64,000 nt of DNA from an uncultured Ruminococcus sp. (lineage in GTDB: Bacteria; Bacillota; Clostridia; Oscillospirales; CAG-272): NCBI GenBank assembly GCA_902782445.1, contig CACZNC010000002.1, positions 1 through 64,000 on the forward strand, given 5' to 3'. This document shows, one piece after another, positions 7,767 to 16,595 of this stretch (positions within the stretch are counted from its first letter, which is position 1; every line of letters starts with the position of its first letter). A model generated the notes under the pieces. It did no database searches. It saw only the letters and a program-made list of their open reading frames with translations, and was not told where the DNA came from. The position numbers and the translations under genes were made by a program.

Positions 7767-9236
7767 TTACTCGTACATCGCGTACAGCTTCTCGAGGAGC
7801 TTGCGGAGGGATTTCGAACTCTTTTGGAGCGTCGAGGCGAGATTGTTCTGCCCGCTGTAAAGCTCGTTGCGGAACATGTACGGCAGGGCGTTCAGATATT
7901 CGCCGAACTGGAAGGAGAATTCGTACACGCGCCCGTCCATGATGAGGTCGATCATCCGGGCGGTCGTCGCGTCTTCGGAATACTTGTTCTTCAAAGCCGT
8001 GTCGTAGAAGGCCGGATAGACGGTCTTCCAGGATTCCGCGTTGAGCGCTTCCATCATGACGCCGACGAAATCGTACCGGTCCGTCGGAAGGGTCACGGGG
8101 ACGCCGAACACGGAGTGCTGGTCCATGGAGTTGGTGTAATACTCTTCCTGCGCTTCGTCGTATTTCGGGTACGGGAGGACGCTGTACGCGTACTCCATAT
8201 CTCTCAGCGGACCGTAGCAGTCCTCGAACATCATCGGCATGATGGCGACGCGGCCCGAGATGAATTCGTTCCGTCCGTGGGTCTCGTCGTTGAACCGGTA
8301 CGCGCCTTCCGTGTTGAAGACGAGATTGATGACCTTGTCGAGGGCGTTGAAGACCTTTTCGGTGCCGAGGGTGACGACCAGCTGCCCGTCCTCGTACTTG
8401 GTGATATGCTCCCCGATGGCCGTGACCCAAACGTCCGTGCCGTGGAGGTTCCAGTAAGCGTATCCGAGGGTGTCGCCGTCGTCGGATTTCCCGTTGGCGT
8501 TCAGGTCGGCGTAGATGCTTTCGGCAATGCTCTGGAGCCGGTCGAGGGTCCACTTCCCTTCGAACACGGTCGCGTACATATCCTCGGCGGAATAGCCGTA
8601 CTGGGATGTCAGATCCATGTCGAAAAACATCGCGTAGGTGAACTGCATGGCGGTGATGGAGAGGTCGCCCACGATGCAGAAGAGCTTGCCGTTGATGACC
8701 GACCCCTCGTTGGAATCCTTGTTCCACCAGGGCTGATTCTGGTCGATGTACGGGATCGTGTTCCAGTCCAGATAGCTGTGCTGGGAGATCGGGGTATAGG
8801 CCTTGTACTCGAAGTGGTCGACGATCTCGCATTCGTCCGCCGCCGCCTTGACGTACTGGTTGATCTGATCGTAGGGGGATCCCGTCAGGACGGTGACGAT
8901 CTTCGCGTCGAAGCGGTCCTCGACGGTCTGGTTCCGGTTGAACACGGCGTCGTTCGTGACCTCGCCGTTCAGTTCGTCCACACGGAACTGGAATTCCTTC
9001 GACGTGGTGGTGAGGACGCGGAATTCCCGCCCGTCGAATTTGATTTCGGGGAGGTTGTCCGGGACGCTCAGTCTGGAATCTTCCGTTTCGACCGGCTCCG
9101 TCTCCTCCGCGGGGACCGTATCCGCACCGGGAGAAACGGCGTCCTCCCCGGCTGGATCGACCGGCGCGTTCGAGCAGGATGCCAGCAGAAGCAGGGCCAT
9201 CACTCCCGCGAATACCTTTCGGAGACTCTTTTTCAT
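7767..9236 (-). CDS. Extracellular solute-binding lipoprotein (paralogue of 6002-7501)
   Basis: 489 residues, start preceded by GGAAAGGAAA. The lipobox is LLASC with Cys21, followed by an acidic linker and then LPEIKFDGREFRVL, the usual opening of this SBP family. Shared landmarks with its neighbour include VNDAVFNRNQTVEDRF, a WWNKDS motif, the loop YADLNANGKSDDGDTLG and the C-terminal SWKTVYPAFYD. It has its own promoter and terminator, so it is monocistronic. No permease is adjacent. Probably a sugar or oligosaccharide binder at the membrane surface; ligand unknown. Confidence 0.85.
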   Translation of the reverse strand: MKKSLRKVFAGVMALLLLASCSNAPVDPAGEDAVSPGADTVPAEETEPVETEDSRLSVPDNLPEIKFDGREFRVLTTTSKEFQFRVDELNGEVTNDAVFNRNQTVEDRFDAKIVTVLTGSPYDQINQYVKAAADECEIVDHFEYKAYTPISQHSYLDWNTIPYIDQNQPWWNKDSNEGSVINGKLFCIVGDLSITAMQFTYAMFFDMDLTSQYGYSAEDMYATVFEGKWTLDRLQSIAESIYADLNANGKSDDGDTLGYAYWNLHGTDVWVTAIGEHITKYEDGQLVVTLGTEKVFNALDKVINLVFNTEGAYRFNDETHGRNEFISGRVAIMPMMFEDCYGPLRDMEYAYSVLPYPKYDEAQEEYYTNSMDQHSVFGVPVTLPTDRYDFVGVMMEALNAESWKTVYPAFYDTALKNKYSEDATTARMIDLIMDGRVYEFSFQFGEYLNALPYMFRNELYSGQNNLASTLQKSSKSLRKLLEKLYAMYE

Positions 9237-9319
9237 TTTGTGTTTTCCTTTCCGTCGGCGGTTTTCACCGGCTGATCCGCTGTGTCGGGGGGCCTGTGTG
9301 TGGGGATCCGTACACGCCT

Positions 9320-9348
9320 ATTATAGCACGCGCAGGATTCTTTTACAA
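9320..9348 (-). promoter_or_regulatory. SigA-type promoter for the SBP gene at 7767-9236
   Basis: Minus-strand TTGTAA (9343-9348) and TATAAT (9320-9325), 17-bp spacer. Confidence 0.75.
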
Positions 9349-9385
9349 TCCCTTTGAACGGGAAAAAAACGGTTCTACGATCCTT

Positions 9386-10780
9386 TTATTTTACCCTGTC
9401 CACGATCCCCTCTTGAAGGCTGACGCGGTAGTATTCGAGCATTCCCGAATTGTGCGAGCGCGCCGTGAAATACACGTATTCGCCGTCGTCGCTGAGCGTG
9501 AAGAAAACCCTGTCTTCATACGGGACCGTTTCGTCCACGGGAACGAGTTCATGGTCGGGAACGCCGACGCCGGGGATGAGAGCATATACGTAGGGGAATT
9601 GATCGGCGACGTCCGTCCATCCGCCGTCCTTATACAGAATGGTAAAATGAGCGTTGCCCGGCCGTCCGGTCCGCTGACTCCACAACAGGATGAGGTATTT
9701 GTCCGTCTCCGCACGCCATCCTTCATAATAGTTGTACAATTCTTGAATCTCAGCGAGCTTGTCCTCCCATTTCACGTCCTTTTCCCGGATGTTTTCGTTC
9801 GGACGGAATACGGGATTCGTCACCTCGCCGACCTCGAGGCGGAGAACGTCCTCCCCGCTGAGCGTGACGACGCGGTCAAAGTCGAAATTCAGATCGGTAT
9901 GGCCGTTTCCGTAGCCGAACCACGCGTCGCCCTTCACGACCTCGCCGTTCAGCGTGACAAGCAGGCGGGAGGAGACCGCGTCGCGCTGCTCGGGCGAATT
10001 GTCGTAACGAAGATAGTTCTCCATAATGTCGGGAAGCCCCATGCCCCACAGCGCGTGGAACGCCCGATAGAACGCGGTCTCGTAGAACGGATCCCCCTCC
10101 GGCGAGGAGAACAGAGCGATTCGGAGGCTTTTCTGAGTAACATGGAGCTCAACCTGTCCGCCCGGATCGGAAAGGACGTTCAGAACCATGCCGTCCCCCG
10201 TTCTGCGGACTTCCGCCGCGAGATTCGACCCCGTCGCGCTCCGCGGTTCCCCGTCTCCGAAGGACGTCATTTTCCCGGAGACCGCCCACGGCTCTCCCCC
10301 GTGCGTGTAGAAGGACGTGCGGCTGTCGTTGTCGTATTCCACATTCCCCGTCCGGCGCAGGTCGCGGAAATAAATCACCGTCTGCCCGTCGATGTTGAAG
10401 CTCTCGACGTAACGGCTGTCCACATAGGTCACGATATCCGTGTACAGGACCGGAAAAGCGGGCTTGCCGATCTTTCCGGCGGGCGGCTCGGGGATGTACT
10501 CCGGGAAGGAAGCCGGATCGGGGCTGCTTTGGGACGTGACGACGAGAGTGCGGGAACCTGCGTCCCAGACCACGTCAAAGCCGTAATCGCGCAGGTCTTC
10601 CGCGACGACCGCCATATAGCCGTTGACGTTGAAGGCACGGATGGGATGCCCGTCGATCTTTGCGACGATGTCCGTGTAGAGAACATTTCCGACCGGGTCG
10701 CCGATGTTCAGGGAAAACGCGGGAACGGCGAGGATCGCGGTCAGCGCGAGCATGGCGAATAAAGCGGAGAATTTCTTCAT
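9386..10780 (-). CDS. Secreted protein with two stalk (copper amine oxidase N-like) repeats
   Basis: 464 residues, ATG after CGGGAGG. A signal peptide covers residues 1-23 (ending PAFS, no lipobox). Two copies of the copper amine oxidase N-terminal-like stalk repeat follow: NVLYTDIVAKIDGHPIRAFN with VVAEDLRDYGFDVVWD, and PVLYTDIVTYVDSRYVESFN with a degenerate second half. These are extracellular dimerisation or surface-binding modules, not catalytic. The remaining 300 residues are beta-rich and not assigned. The gene has its own promoter. Its expected location is the cell surface or medium; function unknown. Confidence 0.75.
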   Translation of the reverse strand: MKKFSALFAMLALTAILAVPAFSLNIGDPVGNVLYTDIVAKIDGHPIRAFNVNGYMAVVAEDLRDYGFDVVWDAGSRTLVVTSQSSPDPASFPEYIPEPPAGKIGKPAFPVLYTDIVTYVDSRYVESFNIDGQTVIYFRDLRRTGNVEYDNDSRTSFYTHGGEPWAVSGKMTSFGDGEPRSATGSNLAAEVRRTGDGMVLNVLSDPGGQVELHVTQKSLRIALFSSPEGDPFYETAFYRAFHALWGMGLPDIMENYLRYDNSPEQRDAVSSRLLVTLNGEVVKGDAWFGYGNGHTDLNFDFDRVVTLSGEDVLRLEVGEVTNPVFRPNENIREKDVKWEDKLAEIQELYNYYEGWRAETDKYLILLWSQRTGRPGNAHFTILYKDGGWTDVADQFPYVYALIPGVGVPDHELVPVDETVPYEDRVFFTLSDDGEYVYFTARSHNSGMLEYYRVSLQEGIVDRVK

Positions 10781-10863
10781 GAAACAGCCTCCCGTTTATT
10801 ACGGACGATGGGCAGGGATACCGATACCGGACAGAGAATCCCCACCGCCGATCATTTCGCCTG

Positions 10864-10892
10864 ATTATATCATATCGCGGGCATGGAATCAA
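10864..10892 (-). promoter_or_regulatory. SigA-type promoter for the stalk-domain gene
   Basis: Minus-strand TTGATT (10887-10892) and TATAAT (10864-10869), 17-bp spacer. Apart from this, the 286-bp stretch 10781-11066 shows no gene. Confidence 0.7.
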
Positions 10893-11066
10893 GCATCCCC
10901 GCTGATTTGACGGATCCGGTTTTCACAGCGGCGGATTCCTTGTTGTGTCTTCCGGATTCCCTTGTTTGAGGATCTTTTTTCAATACGGAGAGTTCAAGTG
11001 GGCAGCCGGGTGACTGTCCGCTTGAGTGGTTGAGTTGTGACAGCTTTTGTCTCATAATACGGATTT

Positions 11067-11182
11067 CTATTTGTGCTCCGCCAGCCAGATGGACACGCGG
11101 GACTGGATCTTTTTCGCACAGTCTTCGGCCGAGGATTGGCCCGCGAGAAAGATGGTTTTTTCCTCATCCCCGCATTTCAAAA
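11067..11182 (-). pseudogene. C-terminal remnant of a solute-binding protein
   Basis: In the reading frame ending at the TAG 11067-11069, about 38 residues look like a real protein end: GDEEKTIFLAG, then SAEDCAKKIQSRVSIWLAE. This resembles the typical C-terminus of Firmicutes SBPs (a GKKT-like turn, then a helix with IQxRVxIYLAE). No start, ribosome site or upstream body exists; the frame upstream lies inside the VWA gene in another phase. It is best explained as the leftover of an SBP gene deleted next to the SBP/permease operon. Confidence 0.5.
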
Positions 11183-12742
11183 CCGCCCGAATCTCATGAG
11201 AATGTCCTTCCATCCGAGGCGGCGGACGGCGAAATCCGCGAGGCTCAGGATCAGCAGCAGGATCCCGAAGGGGAACAGCAGATCGGTCCATGTCCGCGTG
11301 TCGGGCTCCGAAAGGTCGGCCGGAGTCTCTTCCTCCGCCGCCGTCCCGATCCCCTCCGCGAAGATCTGGCGCAGCATCCTGCGTCCCGGATTTGTCTCCC
11401 GCCACTCGGCAGTCCAGTCTCCCGCGAGATCGCTTGCGAACGCCGCCGCAGTCCCCCTGCCGAACTTCCATTCCGCGAGGATGGGGTCGCCGGTTTCCGT
11501 CTGGAGCGCGAGATCGGCGTTTTCCTTCATTGTGGTGCCGACGTAGCCGTGCAGGGCGGGAAGATCCGTCGGGATGCCTCCCTGCAGGATCACGGCGGTC
11601 TCCTTCAGTTTCAGAGGATCGGACAGGACGGTCTCCGTCTCGGCGAACATGATATCCGGCAAATCTTCCACGTTCTCGACAAGATAGGTCCGACCGCCCC
11701 CTTTGGCCGCCATCTCCGACAGGATGGGGGAGGAATACCCGATGGCGATGGTTGAGATCGTGACCCCCTCCTCCACCATCAGCCGGACGAGTTTTTCATT
11801 ATACTGACCGTCGCTCGGTTCCCCGTCGGACAGAAAGATCACATGGCGGATCTGCGCGTCGGAAGCTCTGAGCTCCTTTCTCGCTCTCTGCAGCGCTCCT
11901 CCGTACAGAGTACCGCCGTTTGTTTCGAGGGAGGAGACGATACGGGCCAAAACAGCTTTCTCCGTTTCGGTGGCCGGGACCAGCGGGGAGCGCAGGACTG
12001 CCGAATCGCTGAACGATATGATGCCCACCGTATCCTCCGCTTTCAGCGTTTCGATGCACCGGATGGTCCCCTGCTTCGCCATGGACAGCTTTTCCGTCCG
12101 CCCCCGCATATCGGGGTCGCTCATGCTGTTCGAGGTGTCGATCACCAGGATCAGAGCGACGCCGTCCCCATTCTCCGCACTGTAATCAAAGGACACGGGA
12201 AGCAAGGTCTCATACGCCGTTCCCTTCATATTGCCGAGGGACAGACCGTGTTCCCCGCCCGCGGCCAGCACATGACCGCCTTCCTCGGCATAGAGCGCCA
12301 GCTGACTCCCGAACCGCTCGGGGAGATCGTCCGCGGACACGCCGAGAAGAATGATTTTCCGATACGGGCTCAATCCGGCGAGGGAGACGGGGGCTTCAGA
12401 CGGAGTGCATACATCCGCGTCGACGTTCCCGGGAAGGAACGGAAGGATGGTCTCCGCCGCCTGTCCGCTGTCCGCGACGATCAAAAACGTCTCCCGTGGC
12501 TCTTCCTTCTCCGGTTCTTCCGTCGGATCCGGCGGCATCCCGATCCCCGACAGTCCCGCTCCGGCCAGGATGAAAACCAGAATCACCGCGAGAAGCGAAT
12601 GCAGGACCGCAGGGACCGTCTTGCGGGGGCCTCGGCGCTGCTCACGCGGGATCAGAAACCACGGAACGAGGATCAGCGCGAGGATCGGGAGGAGCAAAAC
12701 AAGAGCCCACGGGGTTTCAAAGGTCAGCCTGATCGTGTTCAT
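11177..12742 (-). CDS. BatA-like VWA-domain membrane protein
   Basis: 521 residues. Two N-terminal membrane helices (about 11-31 and 46-65) and one C-terminal helix (about 493-511) frame an extracellular portion. A von Willebrand factor A domain begins near residue 195 with a complete MIDAS: DTSNS (202-206), the Thr in NGGTLYGG and the Asp in FLSDGEPSDG. Related Clostridia proteins carry a GATase1-like segment before the VWA domain and are often 800 or more residues, so this is a short version. It is the last gene of the sigma/SBP/permease operon, 52 bp after the small membrane protein. It probably mediates metal-dependent protein contact at the envelope; its link to transport is unknown. Confidence 0.8.
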   Translation of the reverse strand: MNTIRLTFETPWALVLLLPILALILVPWFLIPREQRRGPRKTVPAVLHSLLAVILVFILAGAGLSGIGMPPDPTEEPEKEEPRETFLIVADSGQAAETILPFLPGNVDADVCTPSEAPVSLAGLSPYRKIILLGVSADDLPERFGSQLALYAEEGGHVLAAGGEHGLSLGNMKGTAYETLLPVSFDYSAENGDGVALILVIDTSNSMSDPDMRGRTEKLSMAKQGTIRCIETLKAEDTVGIISFSDSAVLRSPLVPATETEKAVLARIVSSLETNGGTLYGGALQRARKELRASDAQIRHVIFLSDGEPSDGQYNEKLVRLMVEEGVTISTIAIGYSSPILSEMAAKGGGRTYLVENVEDLPDIMFAETETVLSDPLKLKETAVILQGGIPTDLPALHGYVGTTMKENADLALQTETGDPILAEWKFGRGTAAAFASDLAGDWTAEWRETNPGRRMLRQIFAEGIGTAAEEETPADLSEPDTRTWTDLLFPFGILLLILSLADFAVRRLGWKDILMRFGRF

Positions 12743-12794
12743 ACGCCCGGATCCCCCTTTCTGTCAGATGCGCCGCCGGAACGGCACGTTTTTT

Positions 12795-13358
12795 CTACTC
12801 CATCCTCACCCGCGTCCCCTCCTCGACCCGATCCAGCTCCGACGCAATGACCTCGTGCCAGTAATTCACCCCGCCGCCTGAGAGGAGCATATCGTCCTCC
12901 CCGGCCGCGAAGGGATTCCAGTCGTATGAAGCCGCGTCGTCCCCTTCCATGCTGAGATAGTCGTTCCCCTGTCGGATGTATAGACCGATTTCCGGGTGGT
13001 AGTCCTCCGGTGCGTAGTTCTCAACCGGGAACGGGTTCACGTTGATCCGCTCCGCGTCGTAGACCTCGCCGAACAGCCCGAGGCTGGACGTGGCGACGTA
13101 GACGTAGTATTGTTCGTAGGTGTACTCCGTCCCCTCCTCGTCGAAGAAGGACTTGCTTTCGGATAGTACAGCCTTCCGCGGGACGGTGAGCACATCGACC
13201 CACTCCTGCCCGAGGGCAAAGCTGTACTGAGTGGGCTGAACCGTCTCAACTTTCGGCTGTGTCCGCGCGCGGATAGCAAACGACGCTACCGTGCAGGCGA
13301 GAAAGAGCCCGACAATAATCGACGTGAAAATGTTGAGGATTTTCTTTGATCTTGTCAT
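12795..13358 (-). CDS. Small membrane-anchored protein of unknown function
   Basis: 187 residues from the ATG at 13358, which follows TGAGGTGG; a GTG three codons upstream is less well placed. One membrane helix (about residues 9-28, FTSIIVGLFLACTVASFAI) is followed by an extracytoplasmic domain of about 155 residues rich in Tyr, Glu and Asp. I do not recognise the family. It starts 10 bp after the downstream ABC permease stop, so it is translated in the same operon. It may be an accessory subunit of the transporter or part of the anti-sigma signalling path. Confidence 0.7.
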   Translation of the reverse strand: MTRSKKILNIFTSIIVGLFLACTVASFAIRARTQPKVETVQPTQYSFALGQEWVDVLTVPRKAVLSESKSFFDEEGTEYTYEQYYVYVATSSLGLFGEVYDAERINVNPFPVENYAPEDYHPEIGLYIRQGNDYLSMEGDDAASYDWNPFAAGEDDMLLSGGGVNYWHEVIASELDRVEEGTRVRME

Positions 13359-13368
13359 CTCGCCCACC

Positions 13369-14244
13369 TCATTTCAACGCCGAGTTTTCGATCCCGGTCA
13401 TGAGCGCATCCTTGAAGTGCAGGAAAAGCAACAGCACCGGCAGCATGGCGAGGATCCCGCAGACGAACGCTCGGCTCAGATCGGCGTTTTTGATCTGCGA
13501 GAGGAAGATCGACAGCGGGTATTTCAAGCGGTCCTTGAGGAAGACAAGCGGCTGTTCGACCATGTTCCAGGTGTCGATGAAGTTCAGAATCACCAGCGAT
13601 GCGATCCCGGCCTTGGCCTGCGGAATGACCACAAGAAGGAGCGTTTTGAACTGATTCGCCCCGTCCAGCCTTGCCGCCTCAAGGACGGAATCCGGGATCG
13701 ACTTGAAGGTCTGCGTCAGCAGGAACACCCCAAACGCCGAGCAGATTCCCGGGAGGATGATCGCCGAATATGAGCCAATCATGTTCAGCTTATCGAGGAC
13801 AATGTAGTTCGGGACAAGCGTCACCTGCAGCGGGAGCATCATGAGCAGGACCATCAAGGCGAACAGCAGATTCTTCCCCGGATATTTGAACTTGGCGAAC
13901 CCGTACCCGCCGAGACAGGCGAGCAGGGTTTGCCCCGCCGTGATTGCCGCGCAGAGGCCGAGGGACAGCCAGAATTTGCCGAGGTAGTCCGGGGTGGCGA
14001 GAAAGACATCCCAATAGCCCTTCAAAGACGGTTCGCGTGGGATCAGGTGCGCGTCGATCTCAATGGGGGTGTCGTCCTCGTCATCCTTCGAGGAGGAGAG
14101 GATCTTCCCGTAGCTTGCCGTCAGCTCGTTCCCGCTCATGAACGAGTGCGTGACCATGAACAGGACGGGGAGGATCACCACGATTGACATGAGGATCAAC
14201 ACCACGAGCGTCACAATATCGCCCGCTTTTTTGCGCTTCGTCAT
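13369..14244 (-). CDS. Carbohydrate ABC transporter permease, MalG type
   Basis: 291 residues with six predicted membrane helices. The EAA loop that docks the ATPase is intact: EAARLDGANQFKTLLLVVIP. There is a larger than usual extracellular segment after helix 1, rich in Asp/Glu (KDDEDDTPIEID). Its ATG shares one base with the stop of the preceding permease. It forms a heterodimer with that MalF-type protein and takes sugars from one or more of the five SBPs encoded just upstream. No ATPase gene is in this operon, so a shared MsmK-type ATPase is needed. Confidence 0.92.
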   Translation of the reverse strand: MTKRKKAGDIVTLVVLILMSIVVILPVLFMVTHSFMSGNELTASYGKILSSSKDDEDDTPIEIDAHLIPREPSLKGYWDVFLATPDYLGKFWLSLGLCAAITAGQTLLACLGGYGFAKFKYPGKNLLFALMVLLMMLPLQVTLVPNYIVLDKLNMIGSYSAIILPGICSAFGVFLLTQTFKSIPDSVLEAARLDGANQFKTLLLVVIPQAKAGIASLVILNFIDTWNMVEQPLVFLKDRLKYPLSIFLSQIKNADLSRAFVCGILAMLPVLLLFLHFKDALMTGIENSALK

Positions 14245-15119
14245 TACTCATGCCCCCCTTCGTCTTTGTCCCGGAGTCCAAGCAGGAGGCCGACGAGTGC
14301 GAAAATCACGAGGAAGACGAGCGCTGCGCCGACGGACAGGCGGATGTAGTTCAGATTGATGAAGTTGTTATTCATGAAATGCTGGATCATGTAGATGCTC
14401 TGGTCCGGGTGGTCGCCGAAGAGGATGTATGCCTCGCGGAAGGATTTGAAGAGGTTCACAATCGAAATGACGAGGATGAACCTTGTGTGCGGCGCAATCA
14501 TGGGAAGCGTGATCCGCGTGAGCTTCTTCCACCAGCCCGCGCCATCGAGGGAGGCCGCTTCGTAGAGATCCGGCGGGACGGAGTTCAGCGCGGCAAGGAA
14601 CAGGACGACGTTATACCCCGTGTTTTTCCATAGGTACAGGATCAGCAAGACCCAGAACGCCTGCTCCCCCGTCCAGTCCGTCGCGTGAAGGCCGAGGTGT
14701 TCCAGCACGCCGTTCACCACGCCGAGGTCGGAGAAGACGATCTGGAAGAACAGCACGACGGAGGACACCGGGAGCACCAGCGGGAAGACAAAGAAGGTGC
14801 GGAAGATGTCATACTTCTTGAGATTGCGGAACAGAAGTAAGGCAATCAGCAGCGACAGGATCAGGATGCACGGCAGGGCGACGCCGAAGAACTTGAAGGT
14901 ATTCTTCGCCGCGAGCTTGAACGCCGCGCTTTTCAGAACGTCCTGATAGTTTTTGAACCCCACGAACTTCGAGGAGCCCATGCTCTCGGAGAGGGACATT
15001 TTCAGCGTGATCCCGAAGGGGACGACGAAGAACATCCCGAGGCCGACGAGGGCCGGGAGGGTGAAGAGGAAGCCGGTGACAGCGTCCTTTGCGCGGAGGG
15101 AGAGGTGGTGTTGTTTCAT
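14244..15119 (-). CDS. Carbohydrate ABC transporter permease, MalF/UgpA type
   Basis: 291 residues, six membrane helices, and EAA loop EAASLDGAGWWKKLTRITLP. It begins 1 bp after the stop of the last SBP gene and overlaps the MalG-type gene by one base, so translation is coupled. Together they form the membrane channel of a sugar importer. Length is normal for the family. Confidence 0.92.
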   Translation of the reverse strand: MKQHHLSLRAKDAVTGFLFTLPALVGLGMFFVVPFGITLKMSLSESMGSSKFVGFKNYQDVLKSAAFKLAAKNTFKFFGVALPCILILSLLIALLLFRNLKKYDIFRTFFVFPLVLPVSSVVLFFQIVFSDLGVVNGVLEHLGLHATDWTGEQAFWVLLILYLWKNTGYNVVLFLAALNSVPPDLYEAASLDGAGWWKKLTRITLPMIAPHTRFILVISIVNLFKSFREAYILFGDHPDQSIYMIQHFMNNNFINLNYIRLSVGAALVFLVIFALVGLLLGLRDKDEGGHE

Positions 15120-15120
15120 G

Positions 15121-16578
15121 TTATTCGTCTTTATAAAGTTCCAGTGTGTTCAAAAGCTTTTTATAGCAATCCTCAAATGTTTTTGTCCCTGTCACATAGG
15201 GAAGCATACTATCTCTCACATATTGGGAAATCAGCGGCTGATGGAGATAGGCGTGGTCAAAGTCGAGCAAAATCTCCTTTAGTCCGGGTATGTTTTCTTC
15301 TACCCATCCTTCAGAATTCCAGTGGTTCAGAAAGAGAGGAACCGCTGATTTCCGCACCGGATCAACGGCGTAAAGGGTATCAGGATTTCCCTGAATCTCA
15401 TCGGACAGGAGTATCTTGAGCAATCTCCACGCATTCAGTTTATTTGGAGCGTTTTTGCGTATAGCCCCAAAGGTTCGAATAACTGTTGCTTTTCCTCCGT
15501 CAACACAAGGCGGGGTAAACATGATCGGAGTTTCTCCGCCTGCTTCCAGTCCCATCAGAGTCACCTGCAATATCAGAGAATTGTTACCAAATTGGGAGAA
15601 CAGGCAATCCCGTTCGAGAATCGCTCTATACATGATGTATTCACCGTTCGTATTTTGATCTTTATTCGGATCGTTTCCTGCATAGAGTTTACACAAATCC
15701 GTCATCTTTCGGAATGCCGATTCATCGAGAGAAAGAATTTTGTTTTCATAATCGATTGCAAAGAAACCGCAAAAATTATAAAGATCCCCAAGATTTGAGG
15801 TATCCAGATCACCTGGTCCTCTATCCGCAACAAAATTGCTTTCTGGATATATGCTATGGAAATGCGCCAATGCATCGATAAAACCGTCATAGGTCGATAA
15901 TTCTTCAAACGCAATCCCTGTTTCATCAAGGATTTCTTGTGTTGTTACCAGAATTGGCGAAAAATGGGAGACAGGTAAAAAATAACGCCTTCCCTGATAC
16001 AAACTCTCGTCAATTATACCTTTAATATAATCCTCCGGGTTGAATTCATCATCGTTGATGATATAAGGATTCAAATCTTCAAAAACCATGGTAGATATGG
16101 TTTTGTAAATATCGGGCATATTGCTGCTACTTGCGAACAGAAGATCGGGACCCTTGCCTGCTGGTATCTCTGTTCGGATTTGCGATTCGAATTCTTCTTC
16201 ATCGAGTTGATGGTATTCCACCTTTACTTCAGGATATAGTTTTTGAAAGATCTCAACGGCTGGTGCCATAGCTTTCGTCTGCATTCCAGAAGAATACACT
16301 ATGAGTGTTCCTGTCTCTTCCGGCATGACGAAATCGGAATAATCCGGCAGGGGCCATTCTGTTTCTGCAGGTTCGGCGGCTTCTTCGGACGCTTCGCCGG
16401 GTTCGGTTCCGCCGAGCTTTTCCGCGGGGGCGTCGGGACTGGACGGGTTGTCCGTCATCGCGGGGGCGCCGTTTCCGGGATCGGCGGAGGGCGTTTCTTC
16501 CTTCGTGCAGGAAAAAGCGGTCACGGTCAGAAGAGCCGCGAGCAAGAGGGCGGGAAATCGGATGTTACCCTTTTTCAT
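15121..16578 (-). CDS. Tandem SBP lipoprotein 5 (next to the permeases), mosaic composition
   Basis: 485 residues; lipobox AFSC; ATG after AAAGGATTTTG. It shares the family architecture of this array: lipid anchor, Pro/Glu/Asp-rich linker, PDYSDFVMPEETG, YPEVKVEYH, EIPAGKGPDLLF, LNAWRLLKILLSDEIQ and a LNTLELY tail. The first 85 codons are GC-rich and nearly identical to its paralogues. From about 16320 to the stop the DNA is clearly richer in A/T, with different codon choice. The gene therefore looks like a graft of a foreign binding domain onto a local signal/linker. Being closest to the permease genes, it may be the cognate receptor. Confidence 0.88.
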   Translation of the reverse strand: MKKGNIRFPALLLAALLTVTAFSCTKEETPSADPGNGAPAMTDNPSSPDAPAEKLGGTEPGEASEEAAEPAETEWPLPDYSDFVMPEETGTLIVYSSGMQTKAMAPAVEIFQKLYPEVKVEYHQLDEEEFESQIRTEIPAGKGPDLLFASSSNMPDIYKTISTMVFEDLNPYIINDDEFNPEDYIKGIIDESLYQGRRYFLPVSHFSPILVTTQEILDETGIAFEELSTYDGFIDALAHFHSIYPESNFVADRGPGDLDTSNLGDLYNFCGFFAIDYENKILSLDESAFRKMTDLCKLYAGNDPNKDQNTNGEYIMYRAILERDCLFSQFGNNSLILQVTLMGLEAGGETPIMFTPPCVDGGKATVIRTFGAIRKNAPNKLNAWRLLKILLSDEIQGNPDTLYAVDPVRKSAVPLFLNHWNSEGWVEENIPGLKEILLDFDHAYLHQPLISQYVRDSMLPYVTGTKTFEDCYKKLLNTLELYKDE

Positions 16579-16595
16579 GGTTCAAAATCCTTTCG

